From positions 439,026 through 503,025 of the forward strand of contig NZ_LIPD01000007.1 in the NCBI RefSeq assembly GCF_001905545.1: a stretch of 64,000 nt of DNA, given 5' to 3'. Numbering within the stretch: position 1 is the first letter of the stretch; each line of letters starts with the position of its first letter. The position numbers and the translations under genes were made by a program. Origin of the DNA: Streptomyces sp. CB02056. GTDB taxonomy: Bacteria; Actinomycetota; Actinomycetes; Streptomycetales; Streptomycetaceae. Shown piece by piece: positions 56,653-64,000 of the stretch. The notes beneath the pieces were generated by a model. That model ran no database searches. It was not told the origin of the DNA and saw only the letters and a program-made list of their open reading frames with translations.

Positions 56653-57867
56653 TTGACGAGCACACCCACCGTGCCCGCCGTCCCACTGCCGGCCCGGCAC
56701 TCCGCCGGCTGCCCGTTCGGCCCGCCGCCCGCCTACACCGAGGCCGCCGCCACCGCGAACCTGAGCCGCGCCGAGCTGCCCGGGGGCGAGTCCTGCTGGC
56801 TGGCCACCGGCTACGCCGAGGTCCGCGCCATCCTGTCCGACCGCCGGTTCAGCGCGGACCTGCGCCACCCGACCTTCCCGCTGCTGATCGCCGGCAGCCG
56901 GGAACGGATCGGCGAGAACCCGAACTTCCTGAACCTCGACGACCCCGAGCACGCCCGGCTGCGCCGGATGGTCACCGGGGACTTCCTGGTCAAACGGGTC
57001 GAGGCGATGCGCCCGGACATCCAGCGGATCGTGGACGAGGCGCTGGACGGGATGACCGCGGGCCGCACCGAGGCCGACCTGGTCGCCGACTTCGCGCTGC
57101 CCGTCCCCTCGCTGGTGATCTGCCTACTGCTCGGAGTCCCCTACGAGGACCACGAGTTCTTCCAGGGCATCAGCCGGACGCTGCTCAGCAACACCAGGCC
57201 GTTCGAGGAGCTCCTGGCGGCCCGGGACGAGATGCTGGAGTACCTGGAGGCGCTGACGGCCCGCAAGCGGGAGGAGCCGCGGGACGACATCCTCAGCCGG
57301 CTCGCCGTCCGCGACGACCTCACCCCGCGCGAGGTCGCCAGCACCGGCTTCCTGCTGCTGGTCGCCGGGCACGAGACGACCGCGAACATGATCTCGCTCT
57401 CCACCGCCCTGCTGCTGGACCGGCCCGAGCAGATCGCCAGGCTGGCCGACCCGGCCGCGGTGCCCGGCGCGGTGGAGGAGCTGCTGCGCCTCCTCACCAT
57501 CATCCACACCGGGGTGCTCCGGGTGGCGCTGGAGGACGTGGAGCTGGGCGGTACGACCGTCCGGGCCGGGGAGGGCGTGGTCGCGATGCTCTCCACCGCC
57601 AACCGGGACGAGGCGGTGTTCGGCGGCGCCGACCGGCTGCCGGCCGACGAACTGGACCTGGACCGGGACGCCCGGCGGCACATGGCCTTCGGCTTCGGCG
57701 TGCACCAGTGCCTCGGCCAGCCGCTGGCCCGCGCCGAGCTCCAGATCGCGCTGGCCACGCTGTTCCGGCGGCTGCCCGGGCTGCGGCTGACCGTCCCGCG
57801 CGACGAGCTGGCGTTCCGCACCGACGCGTTCATCTACGGCATGCGGTCGCTGCCCGTCGCCTGGTGA
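56653..57867 (+). CDS. Cytochrome P450
   Basis: A 404-residue soluble P450. The I-helix oxygen motif A-G-H-E-T-T-A is near residue 241. The K-helix E-x-x-R is E-L-L-R near 277. The haem loop F-G-F-G-V-H-Q-C-L-G carries the iron-ligand Cys353. TTG 56653 follows AAGGAGA and gives the usual length; no ATG or GTG suits. Paired with the ferredoxin just upstream, it is a monooxygenase of secondary metabolism or xenobiotic breakdown. The substrate is unknown; no biosynthetic genes lie beside it. Confidence 0.93.
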   Translation: MTSTPTVPAVPLPARHSAGCPFGPPPAYTEAAATANLSRAELPGGESCWLATGYAEVRAILSDRRFSADLRHPTFPLLIAGSRERIGENPNFLNLDDPEHARLRRMVTGDFLVKRVEAMRPDIQRIVDEALDGMTAGRTEADLVADFALPVPSLVICLLLGVPYEDHEFFQGISRTLLSNTRPFEELLAARDEMLEYLEALTARKREEPRDDILSRLAVRDDLTPREVASTGFLLLVAGHETTANMISLSTALLLDRPEQIARLADPAAVPGAVEELLRLLTIIHTGVLRVALEDVELGGTTVRAGEGVVAMLSTANRDEAVFGGADRLPADELDLDRDARRHMAFGFGVHQCLGQPLARAELQIALATLFRRLPGLRLTVPRDELAFRTDAFIYGMRSLPVAW

Positions 57868-58037
57868 CGCCCGGGGGTCTCCTGACGCCCGGGTGGGGTC
57901 CGCGGGGCGCTTCCCGGGTCACCCGGCTGGCCCTCGCGCCGGGGCGGAGGCAGGCTGGAGGGGCGAAGAGCCACCACCGGTCCCGCCGCGCCTCCGGCCC
58001 GGGCGCGCCAGGACCGGCCGAGGAGACGGAGCCCGCG

Positions 58038-58202
58038 ATGACCGACATGAGTGACCGGTCCAAGGTGAGTACCGAGGACGACGAGGACATCCGCGCCGCG
58101 GACCCCGAGGAGGGCGTCCCCTCGATGCAGAACCTGCACGCACAGGACACCTCCCAGGCGGAGGGCGCCCCCATGCTGGACGAGCCCGGCCAGCCCGGCT
58201 GA
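58038..58202 (+). CDS. Small acidic protein of unknown function
   Basis: A 54-residue, very acidic, Met/Gln-containing protein with no hydrophobic stretch, probably disordered. It starts M-T-D-M-S-D and has D-D-E-D-I-R-A-A-D-P-E-E. GGAG lies upstream of ATG 58038, and codon use follows the regional pattern, so I accept it as a gene with moderate certainty. No family is recognised. Confidence 0.5.
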   Translation: MTDMSDRSKVSTEDDEDIRAADPEEGVPSMQNLHAQDTSQAEGAPMLDEPGQPG

Positions 58203-58305
58203 CCGTCCGCCGTACCGACTCGACCGCCCGGTGCCGCCGGGCGGTCGCCGCGACCGCAGGTGTCGCTGCTCCGGCGGCGGGCCACCCGCGGGGGAGGATA
58301 GGCGC

Positions 58306-58644
58306 ATGACCGAACACGACCAAGGAAACCGCCAGGCCCAGCCGCCCGCGGACCCGCGCACGTCGTGGGCGACCTGGACCACCCAATCGATCATCAGCGG
58401 CCCCGGCGGGGTGACCACCACCGAGATCGGCCCGATCTCCGGCGACCTCACCGTGCACACCACCTGGGTGGACGGCGAGGCGAGGCTGACCATCCAGTAC
58501 ACCGGCGCGCTGGACTGGTACACGGTCACCGGCAGCCCGGTGCCGGCGCAGGACGAGACCACCGCTCGGGCGATCCACCAGGCGATGGTGAACGGCGTCA
58601 AGGCCGGCCGGGGCGCAGGTGCCCCGGCGCCGCCGAAACCCTAG
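58306..58644 (+). CDS. Conserved hypothetical protein
   Basis: A 112-residue soluble protein predicted to be mostly beta-strand (G-D-L-T-V-H-T-T-W-V-D-G-E-A-R-L-T-I-Q-Y), with a Pro/Ala-rich tail. It carries no catalytic motif that I can see. GGGGAGGA about eight bases before ATG 58306 is a good ribosome site. It ends upstream of a 20-bp terminator stem. The function is unknown. Confidence 0.65.
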   Translation: MTEHDQGNRQAQPPADPRTSWATWTTQSIISGPGGVTTTEIGPISGDLTVHTTWVDGEARLTIQYTGALDWYTVTGSPVPAQDETTARAIHQAMVNGVKAGRGAGAPAPPKP

Positions 58645-58696
58645 GAACACCAGGAACCCCAGGCCCTTCGACGCCCGGGGTTCCAGAGCCTCCGGC

Positions 58697-58740
58697 GACA
58701 GGCGCGCCCGGGACCGTCACCGGTCCCGGGCGCGCCTGTC
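58697..58740. terminator. Very strong bidirectional terminator
   Basis: A perfect 20-bp stem (58697-58716 with 58721-58740) closes a four-base TCAC loop. It lies between two convergent genes, and its right arm overlaps the stop codon of the leftward gene at 58739. Confidence 0.85.
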
Positions 58741-59680
58741 ACTCCTCCCCCGGTGGCCGCGGGGCCGTCTCCCCCTTCGGCGGCGGCGCGGCCGCGGCCC
58801 AGTAGGCGCCGTCCGCCGGGCGGCGCCCGCGCAGGTCCTCGCGCACCTCGCCGGCCAGCCGGCGGGTGTCGCGGCGGTTCATGGTGGCGCCTATGCCGGC
58901 CCCGACCAGCAGCGGCGTCACCGCCGGCAGGTGGCGCAGCGAGCTGCGGGTCAGCCGGCGGCGGACCTGCTGGCGCACCTCGGAGCCGATCGCCAGCGCG
59001 GCGAAGCCGGCCGGGCGCACCAGCAGGCCCGCGTCGATCCCGCGGCGGTTGGCCCAGGCACCGAGGTAGGCACCGGCCCGCTGGGTGGCGGCGCCCTGCG
59101 CCGGGGTGCCGTAGACCTCGTGCAGCTCGGCGATCAGCTTGATCTCCACGGCCGCGACCGCGAGCGTCTCGGCCGCGATCTCCAGCGGCATCGCGGGCGG
59201 CACCGGCAGCATCGCCGCCGCGCCGACGCCCGCGCCGAGCGCGCCGGAGGCCCGGACGGCGCCGGTGACCAGCAGGTCGGCCAGCTGCTCCGGGAAGGCC
59301 GCGTCGGGGTGCTGCGCCCGCAGGGTGGCGAGGTCGCGCACCGGGATCCGCGGCGCGGTCCGCACCAGCTGGTCGGTCAGCGCCTTGCCGCCGAACGCGG
59401 CGCCCTTGGCCGCTCCCCTCGCCGCCCCCTTGGCGGCGACCCGGCCGCCGCGGCCGAGCAGCCGGGCGGTGTGCAGGACCACGGCCCGGCCGCGGCCGCG
59501 CTGCCTCGCCGCGTACGCGGCGACCGGGCCCCGGCCGACGGGCTGCTCGGACTCCTCGACCAGTTCGGCGAGCCGCTCGCCCAGGTCGGGCTCTGCCACA
59601 TCGGGCCCGCTCGGGTCCGGCTCGGCCGGGTCGGATCCGGGACGCGGCCGGAAGCGGTCCGGTCTGCGGAAGACTGCCAT
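58739..59680 (-). CDS. Conserved hypothetical protein with hydrophobic core segments
   Basis: A 313-residue protein. The N-terminus is Arg/Pro-rich, then acidic (E-R-L-A-E-L-V-E-E-S-E), then a Gly/Ala/Lys-rich stretch (G-A-A-R-G-A-A-K-G-A-A). Hydrophobic segments near 145-185 and 265-280 suggest membrane association, but no clear helices cross. I recognise no family. The Lys/Arg spacing between hydrophobic parts suggests peripheral membrane binding. Its stop codon lies in the terminator stem. Confidence 0.65.
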   Translation of the reverse strand: MAVFRRPDRFRPRPGSDPAEPDPSGPDVAEPDLGERLAELVEESEQPVGRGPVAAYAARQRGRGRAVVLHTARLLGRGGRVAAKGAARGAAKGAAFGGKALTDQLVRTAPRIPVRDLATLRAQHPDAAFPEQLADLLVTGAVRASGALGAGVGAAAMLPVPPAMPLEIAAETLAVAAVEIKLIAELHEVYGTPAQGAATQRAGAYLGAWANRRGIDAGLLVRPAGFAALAIGSEVRQQVRRRLTRSSLRHLPAVTPLLVGAGIGATMNRRDTRRLAGEVREDLRGRRPADGAYWAAAAPPPKGETAPRPPGEE

Positions 59681-59725
59681 GGGCTCCGGTACCCCTTTCG
59701 CGAGGACGGCACGGCCCGGGGCCGC

Positions 59726-60010
59726 CTACTCGGCGACCACCACCCCGCGCCAGAAGGCCACCCGGCCGCGCACGTGCTCGGCCTCGGGCTTCGGGTCGGT
59801 GTAGTACCAGACGGCGTCCGGGTTGGTCCGCCCGTCCACCTCCAGGCTGTAGTAGCCGGCGGTGCCCTTCCAACCGCACACCGTGGTGGTCTCCGAGGGG
59901 CGCAGGTACTCGGTGCGCACCGCCTCGGCCGGGAAGTAGTGGTTGCCCTCGACGACGACGGTGTCGTCGCTCTCGGCGATGACGACGCCCTGCCAACTCG
60001 CTGTGGTCAT
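59726..60010 (-). CDS. DUF427-family protein
   Basis: A 94-residue protein with the DUF427 pattern: V-V-I-A-E-S-D-D-T-V-V-V-E-G-N-H-Y-F-P, T-V-C-G-W-K-G-T-A-G-Y-Y-S-L, and W-Y-Y-T-D-P-K-P-E-A. The fold is small and all-beta; no biochemical role is established. ATG 60010 has no strong ribosome site. It belongs to a run of small leftward genes. Confidence 0.92.
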   Translation of the reverse strand: MTTASWQGVVIAESDDTVVVEGNHYFPAEAVRTEYLRPSETTTVCGWKGTAGYYSLEVDGRTNPDAVWYYTDPKPEAEHVRGRVAFWRGVVVAE

Positions 60011-60078
60011 ACCGCGATTGTGCCCGACGGACGGAATCCGCGCCGGGGTTCCGAGTGCCCGCCCAGGGTTCCGGGCGG

Positions 60079-60315
60079 TCAGGGCAGCGGGTGGGCGTGC
60101 ACCGGCAGGTGCGGGCTCTGGTGGCCGCCGCTGGCGAGGATCCGGACCTCGCCGGCGTCGCTGATCTCCGCCCGGACGATGCCGCTCTCGTCCTCGTACA
60201 CCGGGTGGCCGCCCGGACCGGTCGCGTCGGTGCGGGTGACCACCACGACGTCCTGCGGGGCCTGGGTGCCCGGGGTGCCGGGGAAGGTGAGGGCGTAACG
60301 CTCGGCGTGGCTCAT
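60079..60315 (-). CDS. Small conserved protein (probably DUF6296)
   Basis: A 78-residue protein beginning M-S-H-A-E-R-Y-A-L-T-F-P-G-T-P-G, with V-Y-E-D-E-S-G-I-V-R-A-E-I-S-D and a His/Pro-rich end. From memory it resembles DUF6296, found in Streptomyces and Kitasatospora; this needs confirming. AGGAG precedes the start, and GTG 60318 is the alternative one codon up. The function is unknown. Confidence 0.65.
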   Translation of the reverse strand: MSHAERYALTFPGTPGTQAPQDVVVVTRTDATGPGGHPVYEDESGIVRAEISDAGEVRILASGGHQSPHLPVHAHPLP

Positions 60316-60330
60316 CACAGCTACTCCTGC

Positions 60331-60576
60331 CTACCCGGCGGCCTCGGCCGGCACGGCGGCCCGGGCGTGCGGGCCGCGGACCTCCAGCTCGGCGAGCAGC
60401 CGGGCGGTGGCCTCCGCGACGGCGTCCACCGCCTGGTCGAAGGCCTCCCGGTTGTGCGCCGCGGGGGCGCGGAACCCGGACACCTTGCGGACGTACTGGA
60501 GGGCTGCGGCGTGGAAGTCCTCCTCGTCGGCGTCGGGCGTGACGGGAGGTCGCAGCGTCTTGATGTTGCGGCACAT
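60331..60576 (-). CDS. DUF2277-family protein
   Basis: An 81-residue helical protein with the DUF2277 signature M-C-R-N-I-K-T-L-R-P-P and A-A-L-Q-Y-V-R-K-V-S-G-F, then a second helix containing A-V-D-A-V-A-E-A-T-A-R-L-L. The family is widespread in actinobacteria and has no assigned function. It is the first of the leftward run of small genes. Confidence 0.92.
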   Translation of the reverse strand: MCRNIKTLRPPVTPDADEEDFHAAALQYVRKVSGFRAPAAHNREAFDQAVDAVAEATARLLAELEVRGPHARAAVPAEAAG

Positions 60577-60775
60577 GCTCCCAGTCTCGCGCGCGGGAGC
60601 CGCGTCGGCGACCCCCTTTCGTCAGCCGGCGACGCCCTTTCGTCACACGCACCTCACGGCGCCGTCATCCGGCCGGATTAGGATTCCGGACGAACGAATT
60701 CATCCCGCCGTCCTTCCCGCCTTCATCCCGCCGCGCGCTTCCCCGGTCCGTCGGCATCACTCCGGAGTCACCCCC

Positions 60776-61972
60776 TTGCCTCTCGCGCTGCTCGCGCTGG
60801 CCGTCACCGCGTTCGCCATCGGAACCACCGAATTCGCCGCCATGGGGCTGCTCCCCCAGGTCGCGGACAGTCTCCACGTCTCCATCCCGCAGGCGGGCTG
60901 GCTGATCTCCGCGTACGCGCTGGGGGTGGTGGTCGGCGCGCCGCTGCTGACCGCGCTGGCCGCCGGACGGCCGCGCAAGGCGGTGCTGGTGGCGCTGGCC
61001 GCACTGTTCGCGACCGGCAACCTGCTGTGCGCGGTGGCCCCGGACTTCTGGACGCTGGCCGCCGCCCGGCTGATCACCGGGCTGCCGCACGGCGCCTTCT
61101 TCGGAGCGGGCGCGGTGGCGGCGGCCGAGCTGGTCGCGCCGGACCGGCGGGCCCGGGCGGTGGCCGTGATGTTCTCCGGACTGACCGTCGCCAACATCGT
61201 CGGCGTCCCGGCCGCCACCCTGCTCGGCCAGCACCTGGGCTGGCGGGCGACCATGCTGGTGGTCGTGCTGATCGCGGCCGCCGGAACGGTCGCCATCGCC
61301 CGGCTGGTGCCCGCGCTCCCCTCCTCCGGCCAGTCCGGGCTCCGGCACGAGCTGCGAGCCTTCCGCAGCGGCCAGCTCTGGCTGGCGCTGGCCACCGTGG
61401 TGTTCGGCTGCGGCGGCTTCTTCGCCTGCTACAGCTACATCGCCCCGCTGCTCACCGAGGTCTCCGGGTACGCGACCGGCTCGGTGACCCTGGTGCTGGC
61501 GCTGTTCGGGGTCGGCATGACGATCGGCAACGTGCTGGGCGGCTTCGCCGCCGACCGGGCGCTGCGCCCCACCGTCTGCGCGGCCTTCGTGCTGCTCTCC
61601 GCCACCCTGGCGCTGTTCGCGCTGACCGCGCACGCCCGCTGGTCGGCGGCCGTCACGGTGGTGCTGATCGGGCTGTTCGGCTTCGCGATCGTGCCGGCCG
61701 TGCAGACCCTGGTGCTCCAGAAGGCGCGCAGCGCGCCGACCCTCGCCTCGGCGACCGTCCAGGGCGCCTTCAACCTGGCCAACGCCCAGGGCGCGTACTT
61801 CGGCGGGCTGGCGCTGGACGCCGGGCTCGGCTGGACCGCGCCGACGCTGGTCGGCGCGGTCCTGGCGGCCGCGGGCGCGGTGGTCGCGGTGCTCGCCTGG
61901 GCGGCCGACCGCCGCCGGCCCGCCCCGGTGGCGACGGAACCGGCGGCCGCGGCAGCGATGACCACGGCCTAA
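60776..61972 (+). CDS. MFS transporter (AraJ/CmlR-like, 12-TM)
   Basis: A 398-residue transporter with 12 helices. The opening L-A-L-A-V-T-A-F-A-I-G-T-T-E-F-A-A-M-G-L-L is diagnostic of the AraJ/arabinose-efflux and chloramphenicol-efflux group. TTG 60776 has GGAG nine bases upstream and begins right at helix one; no other start fits. Family members export sugars, chloramphenicol or other drugs with protons. No regulator gene is adjacent. It is convergent with the gamma-carbonic-anhydrase-like gene, only 11 bases apart. Confidence 0.9.
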   Translation: MPLALLALAVTAFAIGTTEFAAMGLLPQVADSLHVSIPQAGWLISAYALGVVVGAPLLTALAAGRPRKAVLVALAALFATGNLLCAVAPDFWTLAAARLITGLPHGAFFGAGAVAAAELVAPDRRARAVAVMFSGLTVANIVGVPAATLLGQHLGWRATMLVVVLIAAAGTVAIARLVPALPSSGQSGLRHELRAFRSGQLWLALATVVFGCGGFFACYSYIAPLLTEVSGYATGSVTLVLALFGVGMTIGNVLGGFAADRALRPTVCAAFVLLSATLALFALTAHARWSAAVTVVLIGLFGFAIVPAVQTLVLQKARSAPTLASATVQGAFNLANAQGAYFGGLALDAGLGWTAPTLVGAVLAAAGAVVAVLAWAADRRRPAPVATEPAAAAAMTTA

Positions 61973-61983
61973 CCAGGAAGCCG

Positions 61984-62502
61984 CTAGATCTCCCGGTGGG
62001 CGTCGGCGAGCAGCTGGTAGCCGGCGCCGTTGGCCTTGATGCCGGTCTTCTCGTCCTCGGTCAGCTCGCGGCGGACCTTGGCCGGGACGCCGGCGACCAG
62101 CGAGCCGGGCGGGACGACCATGCCCTGCGGCACCACCGCGCCGGCCGCGACCAGCGAGCCGGTGCCGATCCGGGCGCCGTTGAGCACGGTGGCGTTCATG
62201 CCCACCAGGACGTCGTCCTCGACCGTGCAGCCGTGCAGCACGGCGTTGTGGCCGACCGAGATCCGCTCGCCGACCACCAGCGGGAAGCCGGGGTCGGCGT
62301 GCAGGGTGCAGTTGTCCTGGATGTTGCTGCCCGCGCCGACGCTGATCGACTCGGCGTCGCCGCGCAGCACCGCGCCGTACCAGACGCTCGCGCCGGCGGC
62401 GACGGTCACGTCCCCGACCACGACGGCGTTCGGCGCCACGAAGGCGCCCGGGTCGACGGCGGGCACCCGGCCCCCGACTGCGGCGATCAGCGGCTCTGCC
62501 AT
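61984..62502 (-). CDS. Gamma-carbonic-anhydrase-like hexapeptide-repeat protein
   Basis: A 172-residue left-handed beta-helix protein of the YrdA/PaaY/Cam group. The three zinc-ligand histidines are present: His68 (N-C-T-L-H), His85 and His90 (V-G-H-N-A-V-L-H). It forms a trimer with zinc at the interfaces and may hydrate CO2 or act on CoA thioesters; both are known within the family. The C-terminal helix is usual. Its length is typical. Confidence 0.9.
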   Translation of the reverse strand: MAEPLIAAVGGRVPAVDPGAFVAPNAVVVGDVTVAAGASVWYGAVLRGDAESISVGAGSNIQDNCTLHADPGFPLVVGERISVGHNAVLHGCTVEDDVLVGMNATVLNGARIGTGSLVAAGAVVPQGMVVPPGSLVAGVPAKVRRELTEDEKTGIKANGAGYQLLADAHREI

Positions 62503-62558
62503 GGGTCGTCCTCCTGTGACGGTCGGCGGTTCTGTCGCCGGTCAGCGTAGGGGGTCGG

Positions 62559-63857
62559 TCACGGTGCCATGCGGGCGAGGTCGGGTGCCGCGGCCGCCGC
62601 CTGGGCGCCGCACAGGGCGGTCGTGGTCACCTTGCGCCAGGCGGTGTTGGCGGCGTCCGGGTCCGGGGCGTCGTAGAAGGTGGTGTCGGCGGCGAACGAG
62701 CGGCTGCCGTCCGGGGCGGCGAGCATCATCGTGCTGTAGCCGGGGATGCCGCCGGCGTGGCCCCAGAACGGGCCGCAGGGGGTGTCCAGGCGCTGGAGGC
62801 CGAGGCCGTACGTCCGGCCCTCGCCGTGGTCGGTGGTCCGCTTCATCGCGGCGAGTTCGGCCGGGCGCAGCAGGCGGCCGCCGAGCAGGGCGTCGAGGAA
62901 GGCGGTCAGGTCGGTGGTGGTGGAGATGCCGCCGCCGGCGGAGCCGGCCATGGACGGGTTGAGCACGGTGACGTCGGCCGGACCGGTGTCCGTCCTGACG
63001 TAGCCGTGGGCGTGCGGGCCGGGGATGAACGGGAGGTCGCCGGGCATCCAGGTGCCGGTGAGCCGCAGCGGGCGGATGATCCGGCGGGTGACCTCGTCGT
63101 TCCAGCTGTGGCCGGTGAGCTTCTCGATGATCATCCCGACCAGGATGTAGTTGGTGTTGGAGTACTGCCATCCCTCGCCGGGGGCGAAGTCCGGCGGGTA
63201 GGTGTTCGCGAGGTCCACCAGGTCCCGCAGCCGGTAGGACTTGTAGCGGCGGTCGGCCAGCCAGTCCCGGTCGACCTCGAAGGCCCGGTCCCGGGTGTAG
63301 TCGGCGACGCCGCTGGTGTGGTCGAGCAGCTGCCGGACGGTGATCGCGGTGCTGTTCGGGACGATGCCCGGCAGCAGGCACTCCAGGCGGTCGTCGAGGT
63401 CCAGCCGGTGCTCGCCGACGAGTTGGAGCAGGGTGGTGGCGACGAAGGTCTTGGTGGCGCTGCCGATCCGGAACGCGCCCTCCGGGTCGGCGGGTTCGCC
63501 GGTGCCGAGTTCGGCGACGCCGGTGGCGTTGCGCCAGACCAGTCGGCCGTTCTCGCGGACGGCGGCGAGGGCGGAGGTCGAGTAGCCGGGGTCGGTCATC
63601 CCGGCGAGGGCGGCGTCGGCGGCCGTCCAGTCGCCGCGCCGTTCGGCGGCGCCGTCGGTGCCCGTGCCATCGCCGGGCGTGCCGCCGGTGACCGAGAGGT
63701 GCACGGCGCCGTGGCAGCCGGGGGCCGGCGGCCGGCCGGCGGGCCCGGCGACGGCGGTCGGGGCGAGGGTGGTGAGCAGTCCCGCGCCCACGGCGGCGGC
63801 GACGGCGACGCGCAGGGCGGTCCGGCGGCGGGCGGGGGCGGTCGGGTCGGCGGTCAT
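62559..63857 (-). CDS. Secreted serine hydrolase (D-Ala-D-Ala carboxypeptidase/class C beta-lactamase fold)
   Basis: A 432-residue exported protein. The signal peptide (residues 1-37, after an R-R-R-T cluster) ends T-A-V-A-G. The nucleophile motif is S-A-T-K near residue 133, the tyrosine motif Y-S-N near 231 and H-A-G-G near 370. The length and sequence are close to the R61-type carboxypeptidase and esterase EstB group. It would act on cell-wall peptides or esters outside the cell. Two Cys pairs may form disulphides. Confidence 0.9.
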   Translation of the reverse strand: MTADPTAPARRRTALRVAVAAAVGAGLLTTLAPTAVAGPAGRPPAPGCHGAVHLSVTGGTPGDGTGTDGAAERRGDWTAADAALAGMTDPGYSTSALAAVRENGRLVWRNATGVAELGTGEPADPEGAFRIGSATKTFVATTLLQLVGEHRLDLDDRLECLLPGIVPNSTAITVRQLLDHTSGVADYTRDRAFEVDRDWLADRRYKSYRLRDLVDLANTYPPDFAPGEGWQYSNTNYILVGMIIEKLTGHSWNDEVTRRIIRPLRLTGTWMPGDLPFIPGPHAHGYVRTDTGPADVTVLNPSMAGSAGGGISTTTDLTAFLDALLGGRLLRPAELAAMKRTTDHGEGRTYGLGLQRLDTPCGPFWGHAGGIPGYSTMMLAAPDGSRSFAADTTFYDAPDPDAANTAWRKVTTTALCGAQAAAAAPDLARMAP

Positions 63858-64000
63858 GCCGTCCTCCCTGGTCCGGGGTCGGCGGAGTGGGCAACTCCGG
63901 TCGGCTGGTGCTCACCTGACACCTTGCCGGATCGGCCGGGCCGGATCGTCCGCCTGGGGAGGGGGTCCCGCCCCCGAGGGATCCCGGAGCCGGACCCCGA

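Noticed and set aside
1..64000. tRNA, rRNA, attachment sites or insertion sequences
   Set aside because: I looked for tRNA-like ends, transposase motifs and long terminal inverted repeats and saw none that I could support; a tRNA and IS search by program would settle it.
63858..64000. Start of another gene at the right edge
   Set aside because: The last 143 bases show no convincing start codon with a ribosome site; they look like the promoter region of the leftward hydrolase.

Overview
The window is GC-rich actinobacterial DNA, and codon use, gene content and sequence style all point to the Streptomycetaceae (Streptomyces or Kitasatospora). Supporting signs are a mycothiol conjugate amidase, an LigB-type DNA ligase, DUF2277 and DUF427 proteins, many TetR regulators paired with MFS pumps, a TTA leucine codon in one pump gene, and an iron box of the DmdR/IdeR type. 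I count about 55 protein genes and see no tRNA, rRNA, insertion sequence, CRISPR array or phage module. This looks like ordinary chromosome with a strong accessory flavour rather than an island with clear borders.

Region by region. 1-5 kb: start of a secreted hydrolase, a TetR/FAD-monooxygenase divergent pair, a MarR regulator, and a membrane protein plus NmrA-type reductase behind a striking double operator. 5-14 kb: a Pls-type (epsilon-poly-amino-acid synthetase family) single-module NRPS overlapping an M1 aminopeptidase gene, then a serine hydrolase, a 14-bp tandem repeat, and an overlapping OlsB/OlsA-like pair for acylated amino-acid lipids. 14-29 kb: three MFS pumps each divergent from a TetR repressor with readable operators, mixed with a proline iminopeptidase, a YdcF-like protein, a thioesterase, a PHB-depolymerase-like esterase, Mca, a DUF6445 protein, MurQ and an isochorismatase-like protein lacking the catalytic cysteine. 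29-36 kb: a YcxB-like protein, a secreted TolB-type propeller protein, GltD, and an OmpR/MprB-type two-component pair.

36-42 kb: an iron-uptake operon in which the EfeU permease and EfeO are one polypeptide, followed by EfeB, with an iron box upstream; then a stand-alone cytochrome b (QcrB) paralogue preceded by a possible 27-residue leader peptide. 42-50 kb: TetR plus aromatic hydroxylase, YchJ-like protein, polysaccharide deacetylase lipoprotein, GNAT, PfkB kinase, a second (secreted) M1 peptidase and a NUDIX hydrolase. 50-54 kb: a fusion of an ECF sigma factor, a zinc-finger anti-sigma-like segment, a membrane helix and an extracellular CAP domain, next to a membrane-anchored CAP protein. 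54-64 kb: LigB, a ferredoxin/P450 pair, several small conserved proteins, an AraJ-like MFS pump, a gamma-carbonic-anhydrase-like protein and a secreted beta-lactamase-fold hydrolase.

The most promising unusual items are the sigma-CAP fusion (50731-52311), the Pls-like synthetase with a lysine-like specificity code together with its linked M1 peptidase and OlsBA pair (5206-14099), and the EfeU-EfeO fusion with an altered metal-binding motif (36934-39024). All functional statements come from reading motifs by eye; no database search was possible.
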